Source: Flavobacteriaceae bacterium
GTDB lineage: Bacteria; Bacteroidota; Bacteroidia; Flavobacteriales; Flavobacteriaceae
DNA length: 64,000 nucleotides
Direction of reading: 5' to 3'
Assembly (NCBI GenBank): GCA_003564185.1
Contig: PXFS01000055.1
Coordinates: forward strand, 1-64,000
The translations under genes and the position numbers were made by a program. Position 1 is the first letter of the stretch. Every line of letters starts with the position of its first letter. Below the pieces are notes generated by a model, which saw nothing but the letters and a program-made list of their open reading frames with translations, did not search any database and was not told the DNA's origin. Shown here in pieces: positions 35,910-44,827 of the stretch.

Positions 35910-36968
35910 ATGATTAATCTTTTTAGTGCTCAAATTGAAAGTCTTTCGGTACATCGAGTAGGAAACAAAAGCAGAAACGAAGGCATTTTTATTTCTGAAG
36001 ATGCTTATCAACTTACCGATGAGTTAACTCCTTTAATCAAAGAATATTTTCTAAAATCATTTAGAGATAAGGAAGAAAATTACTACCAATTTGTTCATGA
36101 AACCGATTTAGAGTTTCATCAGCTTCATACCATGGTGAGCGATATTTTCAACAATCCTTCACAGGCACATGAGCAGTCTAAAAAGATTACGCGTTATTTA
36201 TTTGACCAGTCCTTACACCAGCACATAAAAGGTGGGGAAGTTTATGTAGTGTACTTTGAAAATATGCTTTTGGATAACGAAAAAGTAGATGCTGTAGGTA
36301 TTTTTAAATCGGAATTAAAACATGATTTCCTGCAATTTCAAGAAAAAGAAAATAACTTGGATGTAATTCTACAACAAGGGGTTTACTTGAATAAATTGGA
36401 TAAAGGAGCTTTAATTTTCAATAAAGAAAAAGAACAAGGCTATAAAATTCTGTCTATTGACTCAAATAAATACGATACAAAATACTGGCTGGAAAGCTTT
36501 TTGGGTGTCGACTTTTTTGAAGACGAAAATTTTTATACAAAGAAGTATTTGAAATTTTGCGAAAACTTTGCTAAGGATGTAGTTCTTCCTGCTGAAGATA
36601 AGCAACAAGAAGTTTTATTTATGAATCGTGCCATGAATCATTTTGCATCGAATAATGAATTTGACGAGCAAAAATTTATTGGTGAAGTGATTGAAAATCC
36701 AGATTTAGAACCGGAGTTTCGAAATTATAAAGAACAGCAAGGCGACAAGTACAGAGTTAACGAATTGGCCAATTTTCCTATTTCCAATACCGCAGTTTCA
36801 GATGTTCGGAAAAAGGTGAAAAGCGTAATTAATTTAGACACGAACGTGCAAATTAAAATGGACTTTGTAAGTGGCGATAGCGCTGACAAATTCATTGAAA
36901 AAGGCTGGGACGAAGAGCGCCAAATGTATTATTATTTGGTATATTTTAATAAGGAAGAGAAAAGCTAA
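35910..36968 (+). CDS. Nucleoid-associated protein (NdpA/YejK family)
   Basis: A 352-aa protein of the 37-kDa nucleoid-associated family. ATG 35910 gives the conserved start MINLFSAQIESLSVHRVGNKSRNEGI; the upstream in-frame extension from 35856 is not homologous-looking. The middle has YFENMLLDNEKVDAVGIFKSE and the C-terminus FVSGDSADKFIEKG. It binds DNA or the nucleoid in characterised homologues; the role in Bacteroidota is unknown. A 216-base gap after it contains nothing I can identify. Confidence 0.85.
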   Translation: MINLFSAQIESLSVHRVGNKSRNEGIFISEDAYQLTDELTPLIKEYFLKSFRDKEENYYQFVHETDLEFHQLHTMVSDIFNNPSQAHEQSKKITRYLFDQSLHQHIKGGEVYVVYFENMLLDNEKVDAVGIFKSELKHDFLQFQEKENNLDVILQQGVYLNKLDKGALIFNKEKEQGYKILSIDSNKYDTKYWLESFLGVDFFEDENFYTKKYLKFCENFAKDVVLPAEDKQQEVLFMNRAMNHFASNNEFDEQKFIGEVIENPDLEPEFRNYKEQQGDKYRVNELANFPISNTAVSDVRKKVKSVINLDTNVQIKMDFVSGDSADKFIEKGWDEERQMYYYLVYFNKEEKS

Positions 36969-37184
36969 AATAGGAGCGTTTAATGAATATTCCTAAAATT
37001 TAGGCGCGTATACTAAATCTAAAGTATAAAAATTTTTTGTTATAAATTGCTACTAATAGTTGAATAATGGCAGCATTGTTTTAATGAATAATTTTAAATG
37101 CTTCTATTGAGAAGGTCATATATTAGGTTACTTATTGTCTTCAAAATCCAAATCATTTTTTATTTTTGATATCAAATTATTAAA

Positions 37185-38096
37185 TTGAAAAAACACATTA
37201 AAATTACTTTGAAAGGGATGGCCATGGGAGCTGCAGATGTTGTCCCTGGGGTTTCAGGCGGTACAATTGCTTTCATTACTGGAATCTATGAAGAACTAAT
37301 TACAAGCATAAGCAACATAAGTCCCTCATTATTGATTAATTTAAAAAATCAAGGCTTTAAAAATACTTGGAAAAAAGCTAATGGTAGTTTTTTGCTTAGT
37401 CTTTTTATTGGTATTGCTTTAAGTGTTTTTTCATTAATGCGAGTAACCAACAAATTACTTGAGACCTACCCTATTTTGGTATGGTCATTTTTTTTTGGTT
37501 TGGTTTTAGCTAGCGTATTCTACGTAGGAAAAGAAATTAAAAATTGGAAATGGCAATATATTATTGCAGCATTAATTGGGTTTATAATTGCAGCTGGAAT
37601 AAGCCTTTTAACCCCAAGTAATGAATCAAATAATTTGTTGTATTTATTTTTAGCAGGTTCAATTGCAATATGTGCAATGATTTTGCCAGGAATCTCAGGA
37701 GCTTTTATTTTGGTATTATTAGGAGTTTATAAAAACATAAGTGAAGCAGTTAGTAACTTAGACATTAAAGTAATTTTAAGTGTAGGCTTAGGAGCCGTTT
37801 TTGGTTTGTTGACTTTTTCTCGAATACTTAAATGGTTATTTGAGAATTATAGAATACTAACTTTAGCTGGACTTACTGGTTTTATAGCTGGGTCACTCAT
37901 CAAAATATGGCCTTGGAAAATAACTACGGAAAAAATGCTTGTAAAAGATAAAGAAATTGAAATATCACAGCAATTGGTTTGGCCTCAAAATTTTGAAGGT
38001 GAAGCTTTTTTAATCCCTAGTGTTGCTTTGATGGTAGTTGGTGTTTTGGTTATACTTATGCTAGAATATTTTGGTAAAAAACCTGTAAAAACATGA
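37185..38096 (+). CDS. DUF368 family membrane protein 1 (PopT-like)
   Basis: A 303-aa protein with about eight membrane segments. The family signature GMAMGAADVVPGVSGGTIAFITGIYEELI lies at the N-terminus and a second related loop, AICAMILPGISGAFILVLLGVY, in the middle. DUF368 members have been shown in other bacteria to recycle undecaprenyl phosphate across the membrane (PopT); applying this here is inference. The start is TTG at 37185 (MKKHIKITLKG); the next ATG (37217 region) would cut into the signature. A paralogue follows after 4 bases. Confidence 0.88.
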   Translation: MKKHIKITLKGMAMGAADVVPGVSGGTIAFITGIYEELITSISNISPSLLINLKNQGFKNTWKKANGSFLLSLFIGIALSVFSLMRVTNKLLETYPILVWSFFFGLVLASVFYVGKEIKNWKWQYIIAALIGFIIAAGISLLTPSNESNNLLYLFLAGSIAICAMILPGISGAFILVLLGVYKNISEAVSNLDIKVILSVGLGAVFGLLTFSRILKWLFENYRILTLAGLTGFIAGSLIKIWPWKITTEKMLVKDKEIEISQQLVWPQNFEGEAFLIPSVALMVVGVLVILMLEYFGKKPVKT

Positions 38097-38100
38097 ACAA

Positions 38101-39120
38101 ATGAAACCTGAAAGGCAATTAAGTGACTATATCATGCTTTTTATCAAAGGAACAGCAATGGGTGCTGCCAATAAAGTTCCCGGAGTTTCAGGAGGAGTAG
38201 TTGCTTTTGTTACAGGCTTTTACGAAGAGTTTATTTTTACCTTACAAAGGTTTAACAGAAGAGCCTTTTTTTTGTTAAAAGGAAAACGCATTAAATTGTT
38301 CTTTAAATATATTAATTTTTCCTTTTTAGGTGTATTATTACTTGGCACTACATTCAGCTATTTTAGTGTATCAAAATTACTTGATTACCTCATTAAACAT
38401 TATGAAATTTTTGTTTGGTCGTGTTTTTTTGGGATGATTATTGGCTCTGTTTTCTATGTAGCAAAGGATTTTGAAGTTAAAAAAAAGAATAATCTATTAC
38501 TTATCGCTATTGGTTTTGTGATTGGATTAAGTATTAGTTTTCTTACTCCAGCTCAAGAAAATGACCATTTATTATTTGTCTTTTTCTGCGGAATAATATC
38601 TGTATCAGGTATGACACTACCAGGCCTTTCAGGTTCATTTTTACTTATCTTAATGGGCAACTATGTACTTCTTTTAGTAGATGCTGTCAATGCCTTGTAT
38701 GATACTGGAAAAGAAATTCTAACAGGAAATTATGAATTCATAAACAACACTGAAAGAGTGCGTTTACTTCAAGTATTAGCGAGTTTTACTGCAGGATCGG
38801 TGTTTGGGTTAGTCAGTCTATCTCATCTTTTAGGATATTTATTGAAACGGTTTAAAGAAAAAATATTTGCATTAATAACAGGCTTTATTGCTGGTAGTCT
38901 AGGGATGGTATGGCCTTGGAAGGCACCAGTATATCAAACAGACCCAAACGGCAGTCCGTTATTAACTGAAAATAATCAACCAATTTTAGAAAATTATGAA
39001 AGATTTTTACCAAATTTATGGAATGTACAAACATTGTTTGCTTTTTTTTGTATAATATTGGGTGTTGTAATTGTATTGATTTTAGGTTGGTACGGTAAGC
39101 AACAAAAAACAAAGTTATGA
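38101..39120 (+). CDS. DUF368 family membrane protein 2 (PopT-like)
   Basis: A 339-aa paralogue of the preceding gene, with the signature GTAMGAANKVPGVSGGVVAFVTGFYEEFI and the second loop VSGMTLPGLSGSFLLILMGNYVLL. It is longer by an insertion around residues 280-310 (polar, PVYQTDPNGSPLLTENNQP), outside the membrane core. Asp of the first paralogue's AADVVPG is Asn here (AANKVPG), so the two copies may have diverged in function. Its stop overlaps the aroE start (ATGATG). Confidence 0.88.
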   Translation: MKPERQLSDYIMLFIKGTAMGAANKVPGVSGGVVAFVTGFYEEFIFTLQRFNRRAFFLLKGKRIKLFFKYINFSFLGVLLLGTTFSYFSVSKLLDYLIKHYEIFVWSCFFGMIIGSVFYVAKDFEVKKKNNLLLIAIGFVIGLSISFLTPAQENDHLLFVFFCGIISVSGMTLPGLSGSFLLILMGNYVLLLVDAVNALYDTGKEILTGNYEFINNTERVRLLQVLASFTAGSVFGLVSLSHLLGYLLKRFKEKIFALITGFIAGSLGMVWPWKAPVYQTDPNGSPLLTENNQPILENYERFLPNLWNVQTLFAFFCIILGVVIVLILGWYGKQQKTKL

Positions 39121-39845
39121 TGAAATATGGCTTAATTGGCAAGGATATAAATTATTCGTTTTCAAGAAAATATTTTGAAAACAAATTTAAGAATGAATCC
39201 ATTAAAGCTACCTATAAAAATTTTGACCTTAGCAATATTCAAGATTTCAAAAAGCTTTTAAAGCAAGAGAAAGGACTATCCGGTTTAAATGTAACCACAC
39301 CATATAAGGTAGAGATTATTCCATTTTTGGATCAACTTGACCCACAAGCAGAAAAAATAGGTGCCGTGAACACCATTCAATTTAGAAACGGAAAACTCAT
39401 TGGTCATAATACCGATGGATTTGGCTTTGTTAAATCAATTTTTACGCTCATTGAAAATCATCATGAAAAAGCTCTTATCCTTGGAACTGGTGGAGCTTCA
39501 AAAGCTATCACTAATGGATTAAAGTCCATGTCTATTGAAATAACTTCTGTTTCTAGAAACCCAAATCAAGATCAATTAGCTTACAGCGATATAACTAAAG
39601 AGATAATTGAAGATCATTTATTGATTGTAAATTGTACTCCAGTGGGTACACACCCCAATGAAAATGAATGCCCAGATATTCCTTATAAATATCTAACTAA
39701 CAAGCACTTTTTATACGATTTGGTATATAACCCTCCTATGACAAAATTCTTAGCCTTAGGCAACCAGAAAGGAGCAAAAATAACTAATGGAAGTAAAATG
39801 TTAGCCTTTCAAGCTGAACAAGCATGGAACATTTGGAATGAATAA
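39117..39845 (+). CDS. aroE: Shikimate dehydrogenase
   Basis: A 242-aa NADPH-dependent enzyme reducing 3-dehydroshikimate to shikimate; somewhat shorter than E. coli AroE but typical for Bacteroidota. Substrate-site motifs are NYSFSRKYF, NVTTPYK (catalytic Lys) and HNTDGFGF. The cofactor motif is LGTGGASKAI, and NCTPVGTHPNENECP and the C-terminal GSKMLAFQAEQAWNIW are also present. ATG at 39117 or 39120 both fit; either overlaps the upstream DUF368 stop. It supplies chorismate for the trp operon 6 kb downstream. Confidence 0.95.
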   Translation: MMKYGLIGKDINYSFSRKYFENKFKNESIKATYKNFDLSNIQDFKKLLKQEKGLSGLNVTTPYKVEIIPFLDQLDPQAEKIGAVNTIQFRNGKLIGHNTDGFGFVKSIFTLIENHHEKALILGTGGASKAITNGLKSMSIEITSVSRNPNQDQLAYSDITKEIIEDHLLIVNCTPVGTHPNENECPDIPYKYLTNKHFLYDLVYNPPMTKFLALGNQKGAKITNGSKMLAFQAEQAWNIWNE

Positions 39846-42800
39846 AAAATTGAATACAAATCTTGATAACTATTTTAGTCTTATAGAAAGCCAAGATTGG
39901 AATAAATATCTGAAAATCGCAATGCACATTGCAAACTGCGATAACGGGCAAATAATTTATCTATTCAATGACCAATGTAAAATTTTATCAAAAAAATCTG
40001 ATCATGATATATTTTTTCCAAATTTAATTCAAGAATATTATAAGTTTTCAGAAACAGATGTAATCGAACATCCTAATTCATTTGTTAGTTTTAAGATTTC
40101 AACCAGTATTAAAAATTTGACTTTTTTTGTTCAATTAAAAGTCGAAGAAATGCTTTCTCCTAACAAAAAGGAAGTCATTAAAATTGGTATTTCACAGATT
40201 GAAGATACTTTGCTAGGTTTATTAAAAAATGCAAAACTTAACCAAAAAATTTTTAAACTTTCAAAATCTCATGAAGTAATTGAAAATTTACTTTCAACAT
40301 TTGGACACCTCACACTCATTTTTAATGAAAAAGCAATTATTGAAAAAGTGTTTGGTAATCGAAAATTAATATTATACCCCCCTGAACTTTTAACAGGGAA
40401 GTCCATCTACAACATACCTGAATTAAAAAACATAAAAGAAGAATTAAAGCAAAAAATAAGGAAGTATAAGAATAAAGATGAAGCTTTCACAATTTTTTAT
40501 TCATTAACCAAAGAGAACCAAAAACACTATTTTAAAGCCAATACCAAGTCTTTCTCTAATGAAACCACTAATTCAAGATATTTTATTACTTTTATTTTAG
40601 ATATTACAGAACAAGTAATAGCCAAAAAAGAAATTGAAGAGACTAACGAACTTCTAACTGAAACAGGAAAATTAGCAAGTGTTGGAGCATGGAAAATAGA
40701 TTTAAAAACTAAAACTATCTTTTGCTCAAAAGTAACTCGAGATATTATTGATATTCAAAAAAGTGAAATATCATTCAAGAACTTTTTAGATTTACTAAAA
40801 GATTCTAGTGCTAAACAAAAAATCTATCAACTAATTCGAGATTCAATGCTCAAAAGGCAAAGCAATACTTCTGAATTTTTAATTAACAACTTTAACAAAA
40901 AACAAATTTGGGTAAATATTAAAGTAAACGTTGACTTTGAAGACAATAATCTAGTAAAGCTATACGGATCTATACAGGATATTTCAAGTTTTAAAAAGGT
41001 TGAAAATCAATTAATACAAGAACAAAATAGACTTTCTCATATCATTGAAGGTAGTGATTTAGGTGCTTGGGAGTGGAATGCTATTACAGATTATTCAATT
41101 CATAACGATAAATGGGCTAGAATTTTAGGCTATGAACCTGAAGAAATTTTACCTATTGACGCTAAAAAATGGGAAAAACTTATTCATCCAGATGACATTA
41201 AAAAATACAATGATGCAATGGCACTGCATCTAAAAGGAGAGAAACCTTATTATGAATCTGAAATCAGATTAAAAGCTAAAGATGGGAAATACCGATGGAT
41301 ATTAGACCGAGGTAAAGTTATTAGCTATAATGAAAAAGGACAGGCAGAAAAAGTTTATGGTACACATAGAGATATTACAAAAGAAAAGCTAATTGAAAAT
41401 AGCTTAAAAGATAATTTAAATAGATTTAAAACTATTTTTAATTTCTCTCCTGTTGGAATTTTACTTTCAGACTATGGAAGCGCAAAATATATTGAAGTTA
41501 ATCAAGCAATACTTAATTTAACAGGCTACAATAAAAAAGAATTTTCCAGCCTAAGTATATGGCAACTCTCTAAATACCCTAAAACAGATGCTGATAAAAA
41601 ACAACTAAAATTACTTACTGAAACAGGAGTTTTTGGTCCATGTGAAAAAGAATTAGTGAAAAAAAATGGAGAATCATTTATCGCTTTAATGCAGGGAAAA
41701 TCATTTAGAACTTCAAATGGAGAGTTACGTGTTTTAACGATCATTTCAGATGTTACAAAAGAAAAAAAGGTGGCTAGAGAATTGAAAGAAAGAACTAGAC
41801 AAGCCAAAATAGCTAACAAAGCAAAATCTGAATTCTTAGCCAACATGAGTCATGAAATGAAAACTCCTCTTAACGGTATAATTGGATTTTCAGATTTAAT
41901 TGCAAATTCTAACCTAAGCAAAACACAAGAAATGTACATGCGTACAATTAGTTCTTCAGCTCAGACGCTTAAAGGATTAATTTCTGATGTATTAGATTTT
42001 TCTAAAATTGAAGCTGGGAAATTAACTTTAAAAAAACAGCAATTTAATGTAGGACAACTTGTAAGAGAAATCACTCATGTTGTACAACATTTAGCATTTG
42101 AAAAAGATATACAACTCGTTCTCAATATTCCTGTTGATTTGCCAAAAATAGTAATAGGTGATCAATTTAAAATCAAGCAAGTATTAATCAATTTAATTAA
42201 TAATGCACTAAAATTTACAGACGAAGGATATGTAAAATTAAGCTGTTTCCTTACCTCTATTTCTTCAGAAAAAGTAGTAATTAAATTTTGTGTAGAAGAT
42301 ACTGGAAGAGGAATTCAACCAGAAAATAAAGAAAAAATACTTGAAGCATTTACTCAAGAAGATTCTTCTATTAATCGAGAAAAAGGAGGAACTGGATTAG
42401 GCTTATCTATCTCAAATAGGCTATTAAATTTAATGGATTCTGGCTTACAAATAGAAAGCAGAGTTGGAGAAGGATCAAAATTTTCTTTCTCAATACAATT
42501 CAACCATACTAATCAGTTTAGTGAAACTCCAGAATTTAATTCGAACAAAAAAATTATACTTTATAAAGTAGATGATGTTTTAAGTAATACGTTAATCTCT
42601 TTATTTCCCAAAATAGAATTTGAAAATTATAAAATTCAAAATGAAGTCAAAGATGATTATGACTTTGTCTTAATTGATTTTAAACATTGTTATTTAGAAA
42701 ACCAGCTAAATCAAATAGTAAACGAATTTAAAACTCAAAAAATCATTGTTTTGATCGATTCAAATGTACCTGAGAAATTGATTTTTAATTATGAAGCTAA

Positions 42801-43662
42801 AAATATTAATCAATTTATTTTTCAGCCATTTTTACCTAACGATTTTATTAATTTAATAAATCAATTTAGTCAAAACCTAAAACCAAAAAACAACTTATAC
42901 AAATCTTCAATTCAAAATAAAAATTTGGTTGAATTAACTTTTTTAATTGTAGAGGATAATCAAGTTAATATGCAATTGCTACATACCTATTTAAATAATC
43001 TTTATTCTGGAATTAAAATATATTGTGCCACAAATGGTATTGAAGCATTAGAGATTTTTAAAACTAAAAAAATTGATATTTTAATAACTGACATTCAGAT
43101 GCCTGAAATGAATGGTTTTGTGTTATCCAAACGAATTAGAAAATTGAAAAAAGGAAGGCATGTTCCTATTATTGCAATAACTGCTGGTCAGATCAGTAAT
43201 CATCTAGAAATAAGCAAAAAAGCAGGGATAAATATTAATTTATCAAAACCTATATTACAAAATGAACTAAAATTAAAAATTCAACCATTTATTGAATCTA
43301 TTCTTAACGTCAAAGATCAAGCTAAAATTGATTTGCCTCACATTGAACAACTTTTAGGGAATGACAAAAATGAAATCGTTTCATTTCTAAAAATGAGCAA
43401 AGAATCTTTAGAAGAATCTAAGCAAAATATAATCCGAGAATTGAAATTAGAGGACTACAAAAAACTAGCAAAAAGCTTTCATAAGTTAAAGGGAACATTA
43501 TTATACCTAAACCTTAATAAAATGTCACAAACTGCAGAAGAAATACAACAAAAGACAAAAGCTGAAAATAAAGATGCTCTTAAGCAAATACATAGTTTCT
43601 TAATATTCTTAGATGAGTTAATCAACAACCACCAAAAAAACCTCAAAAATCTAACTTCTTGA
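39838..43662 (+). CDS. Hybrid sensor histidine kinase with PAS, receiver and HPt domains
   Basis: A 1274-aa cytoplasmic hybrid kinase without membrane segments. In order: an N-terminal sensory region (1-250), PAS-like domains at about 270-390, 400-520 (GAWEWNAITDYSIHNDKWARILGYEPEEI, a PAS_3) and 530-645. HisKA follows with His672 (SHEMKTPLNG), then HATPase (NLINNALKF, EDTGRGI, GGTGLGLSIS). A receiver-like stretch lacking the usual Asp pattern lies at about 900-1010. A good receiver with Asp1085 (LITDIQMPEMNG) and an HPt domain with His1215 (SFHKLKGT) complete it. It overlaps the aroE stop by 8 bases. No separate response regulator is adjacent. Confidence 0.93.
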   Translation: MNKKLNTNLDNYFSLIESQDWNKYLKIAMHIANCDNGQIIYLFNDQCKILSKKSDHDIFFPNLIQEYYKFSETDVIEHPNSFVSFKISTSIKNLTFFVQLKVEEMLSPNKKEVIKIGISQIEDTLLGLLKNAKLNQKIFKLSKSHEVIENLLSTFGHLTLIFNEKAIIEKVFGNRKLILYPPELLTGKSIYNIPELKNIKEELKQKIRKYKNKDEAFTIFYSLTKENQKHYFKANTKSFSNETTNSRYFITFILDITEQVIAKKEIEETNELLTETGKLASVGAWKIDLKTKTIFCSKVTRDIIDIQKSEISFKNFLDLLKDSSAKQKIYQLIRDSMLKRQSNTSEFLINNFNKKQIWVNIKVNVDFEDNNLVKLYGSIQDISSFKKVENQLIQEQNRLSHIIEGSDLGAWEWNAITDYSIHNDKWARILGYEPEEILPIDAKKWEKLIHPDDIKKYNDAMALHLKGEKPYYESEIRLKAKDGKYRWILDRGKVISYNEKGQAEKVYGTHRDITKEKLIENSLKDNLNRFKTIFNFSPVGILLSDYGSAKYIEVNQAILNLTGYNKKEFSSLSIWQLSKYPKTDADKKQLKLLTETGVFGPCEKELVKKNGESFIALMQGKSFRTSNGELRVLTIISDVTKEKKVARELKERTRQAKIANKAKSEFLANMSHEMKTPLNGIIGFSDLIANSNLSKTQEMYMRTISSSAQTLKGLISDVLDFSKIEAGKLTLKKQQFNVGQLVREITHVVQHLAFEKDIQLVLNIPVDLPKIVIGDQFKIKQVLINLINNALKFTDEGYVKLSCFLTSISSEKVVIKFCVEDTGRGIQPENKEKILEAFTQEDSSINREKGGTGLGLSISNRLLNLMDSGLQIESRVGEGSKFSFSIQFNHTNQFSETPEFNSNKKIILYKVDDVLSNTLISLFPKIEFENYKIQNEVKDDYDFVLIDFKHCYLENQLNQIVNEFKTQKIIVLIDSNVPEKLIFNYEAKNINQFIFQPFLPNDFINLINQFSQNLKPKNNLYKSSIQNKNLVELTFLIVEDNQVNMQLLHTYLNNLYSGIKIYCATNGIEALEIFKTKKIDILITDIQMPEMNGFVLSKRIRKLKKGRHVPIIAITAGQISNHLEISKKAGININLSKPILQNELKLKIQPFIESILNVKDQAKIDLPHIEQLLGNDKNEIVSFLKMSKESLEESKQNIIRELKLEDYKKLAKSFHKLKGTLLYLNLNKMSQTAEEIQQKTKAENKDALKQIHSFLIFLDELINNHQKNLKNLTS

Positions 43663-43670
43663 GGTTTTTT
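43635..43670. terminator. Bidirectional terminator between the kinase and bcp
   Basis: AAAAAACCTCA (43635-43645) pairs perfectly with TGAGGTTTTTT (43660-43670), loop of 14 bases. Symmetric A/T arms let it act for both converging genes. The TGA of the kinase is the first three bases of the right arm. Confidence 0.85.
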
Positions 43671-43684
43671 GGATATCAGGTAAA

Positions 43685-44137
43685 TTAATTTAGTATTTGC
43701 TCAGCATGAGCTTTAGTTTTTACTTTTTGAATAACTTCTTGAATTTTACCCTCTTCATCTATGATAAATGTTGTTCTGTGAATACCATCATACTCCTTAC
43801 CCATAAACTTCTTAGGTCCCCAAACGCCAAAGGCTTCAATAACACTTTTATCTTCATCTGCTAATAATGGAAACGGTAGTTCGTACTTATTTTTAAAGTT
43901 GGTTTGTCGTCTTTTTGAATCAGCACTCACTCCTAAAATTTCATAGCCTTCTTTCTGAAAAGTTTCCCAATGGTCTCTTAAGTTACAAGCCTCAGCTGTA
44001 CATCCTGGGGTGCTTGCTTTAGGGTAGAAAAAAACTACTAACTTTTTACCTTTATAATCAGCTAAAGTGTGGGTGTTTCCATCTTGATCTTCAGCGCTAA
44101 AATTTGGTGCATGATCACCTGCTTTTAATGTTGTCAT
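43685..44137 (-). CDS. bcp: Thioredoxin-dependent peroxiredoxin (Bcp/PrxQ)
   Basis: A 150-aa peroxiredoxin Q reducing hydroperoxides with thioredoxin. Peroxidatic Cys46 and resolving Cys51 form the C-x4-C pattern of this class (YPKASTPGCTAEACNLRD). The rest is canonical: FFYPKAS, YEILGVSADSKRRQTNFKNKYELPFPLLADED and GIHRTTFIIDEEGKI. Transcribed alone and divergently from nth, 30 bases away. Confidence 0.96.
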   Translation of the reverse strand: MTTLKAGDHAPNFSAEDQDGNTHTLADYKGKKLVVFFYPKASTPGCTAEACNLRDHWETFQKEGYEILGVSADSKRRQTNFKNKYELPFPLLADEDKSVIEAFGVWGPKKFMGKEYDGIHRTTFIIDEEGKIQEVIQKVKTKAHAEQILN

Positions 44138-44167
44138 AATTCGTATTTTTGTTTAAAATTAAAAAAA

Positions 44168-44824
44168 ATGAATAAAGAAGAACGCGTGGAGTTCGTTATA
44201 AATACGTTAAATGAACTCTATCCAAGTATACCTGTCCCGTTAGATCATAAAGACCCTTACACACTTTTAATTGCTGTTTTACTCTCTGCGCAAAGCACAG
44301 ATGTTAAAGTCAACCAAATTACTCCCCTCCTATTTCAGCGAGCAGATAATCCATACGATATGATTAAAATGAGTGTAGATGAGATTAGAGAAATCATAAA
44401 ACCCGTTGGACTTTCTCCCATGAAATCTAAAGGAATTCACGGATTATCTGAAATTTTAATCGGAAAATACCAAGGCCAAGTACCTAAAAGCATTGAAGCC
44501 CTAGAAGAGCTTCCCGCCGTAGGGCATAAAACGGCAAGCGTCGTTGTTGCACAAGCTTTTGGAATTCCTGCATTTCCGGTGGACACCCATATTCATAGAC
44601 TGATGTACAGGTGGAACTTAACAACAGGTAAGAATGTAAAGCAAACTGAAAAAGATGCTAAAAGACTTTTTCCTAAGCAACTATGGAACGACTTACACTT
44701 ACAAATAATTTGGTATGGGAGAGAATATTCACCTGCTAGAGGCTGGGACTTAGAAAAAGACATCATCACAAAAACGATTGGTCGAAAATCAGTAATCAAA
44801 GAATATTATAAAAAGAAAAAGTAA
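44168..44824 (+). CDS. nth: Endonuclease III, lacking the Fe-S cysteines
   Basis: A 218-aa DNA glycosylase/AP lyase for oxidised pyrimidines. The helix-hairpin-helix LEELPAVGHKTASVVVAQAFG carries catalytic Lys121, and VDTHIHRL carries Asp139. LLSAQSTDVKVNQITPLLF is the usual N-terminal core motif. The C-terminus (LHLQIIWYGREYSPARGWDLEKDIITKTIG) has the position of the [4Fe-4S] loop, but none of the four cysteines of C-x6-C-x2-C-x5-C. Fold and activity are probably kept without the cluster. Confidence 0.93.
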   Translation: MNKEERVEFVINTLNELYPSIPVPLDHKDPYTLLIAVLLSAQSTDVKVNQITPLLFQRADNPYDMIKMSVDEIREIIKPVGLSPMKSKGIHGLSEILIGKYQGQVPKSIEALEELPAVGHKTASVVVAQAFGIPAFPVDTHIHRLMYRWNLTTGKNVKQTEKDAKRLFPKQLWNDLHLQIIWYGREYSPARGWDLEKDIITKTIGRKSVIKEYYKKKK

Positions 44825-44827
44825 GAT

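Noticed and set aside
36969..37184. Small gene in the gap before the first DUF368 gene
   Set aside because: Only ORFs of a few codons (for example ATGGCAGCATTGTTTTAA); no conserved motif seen.
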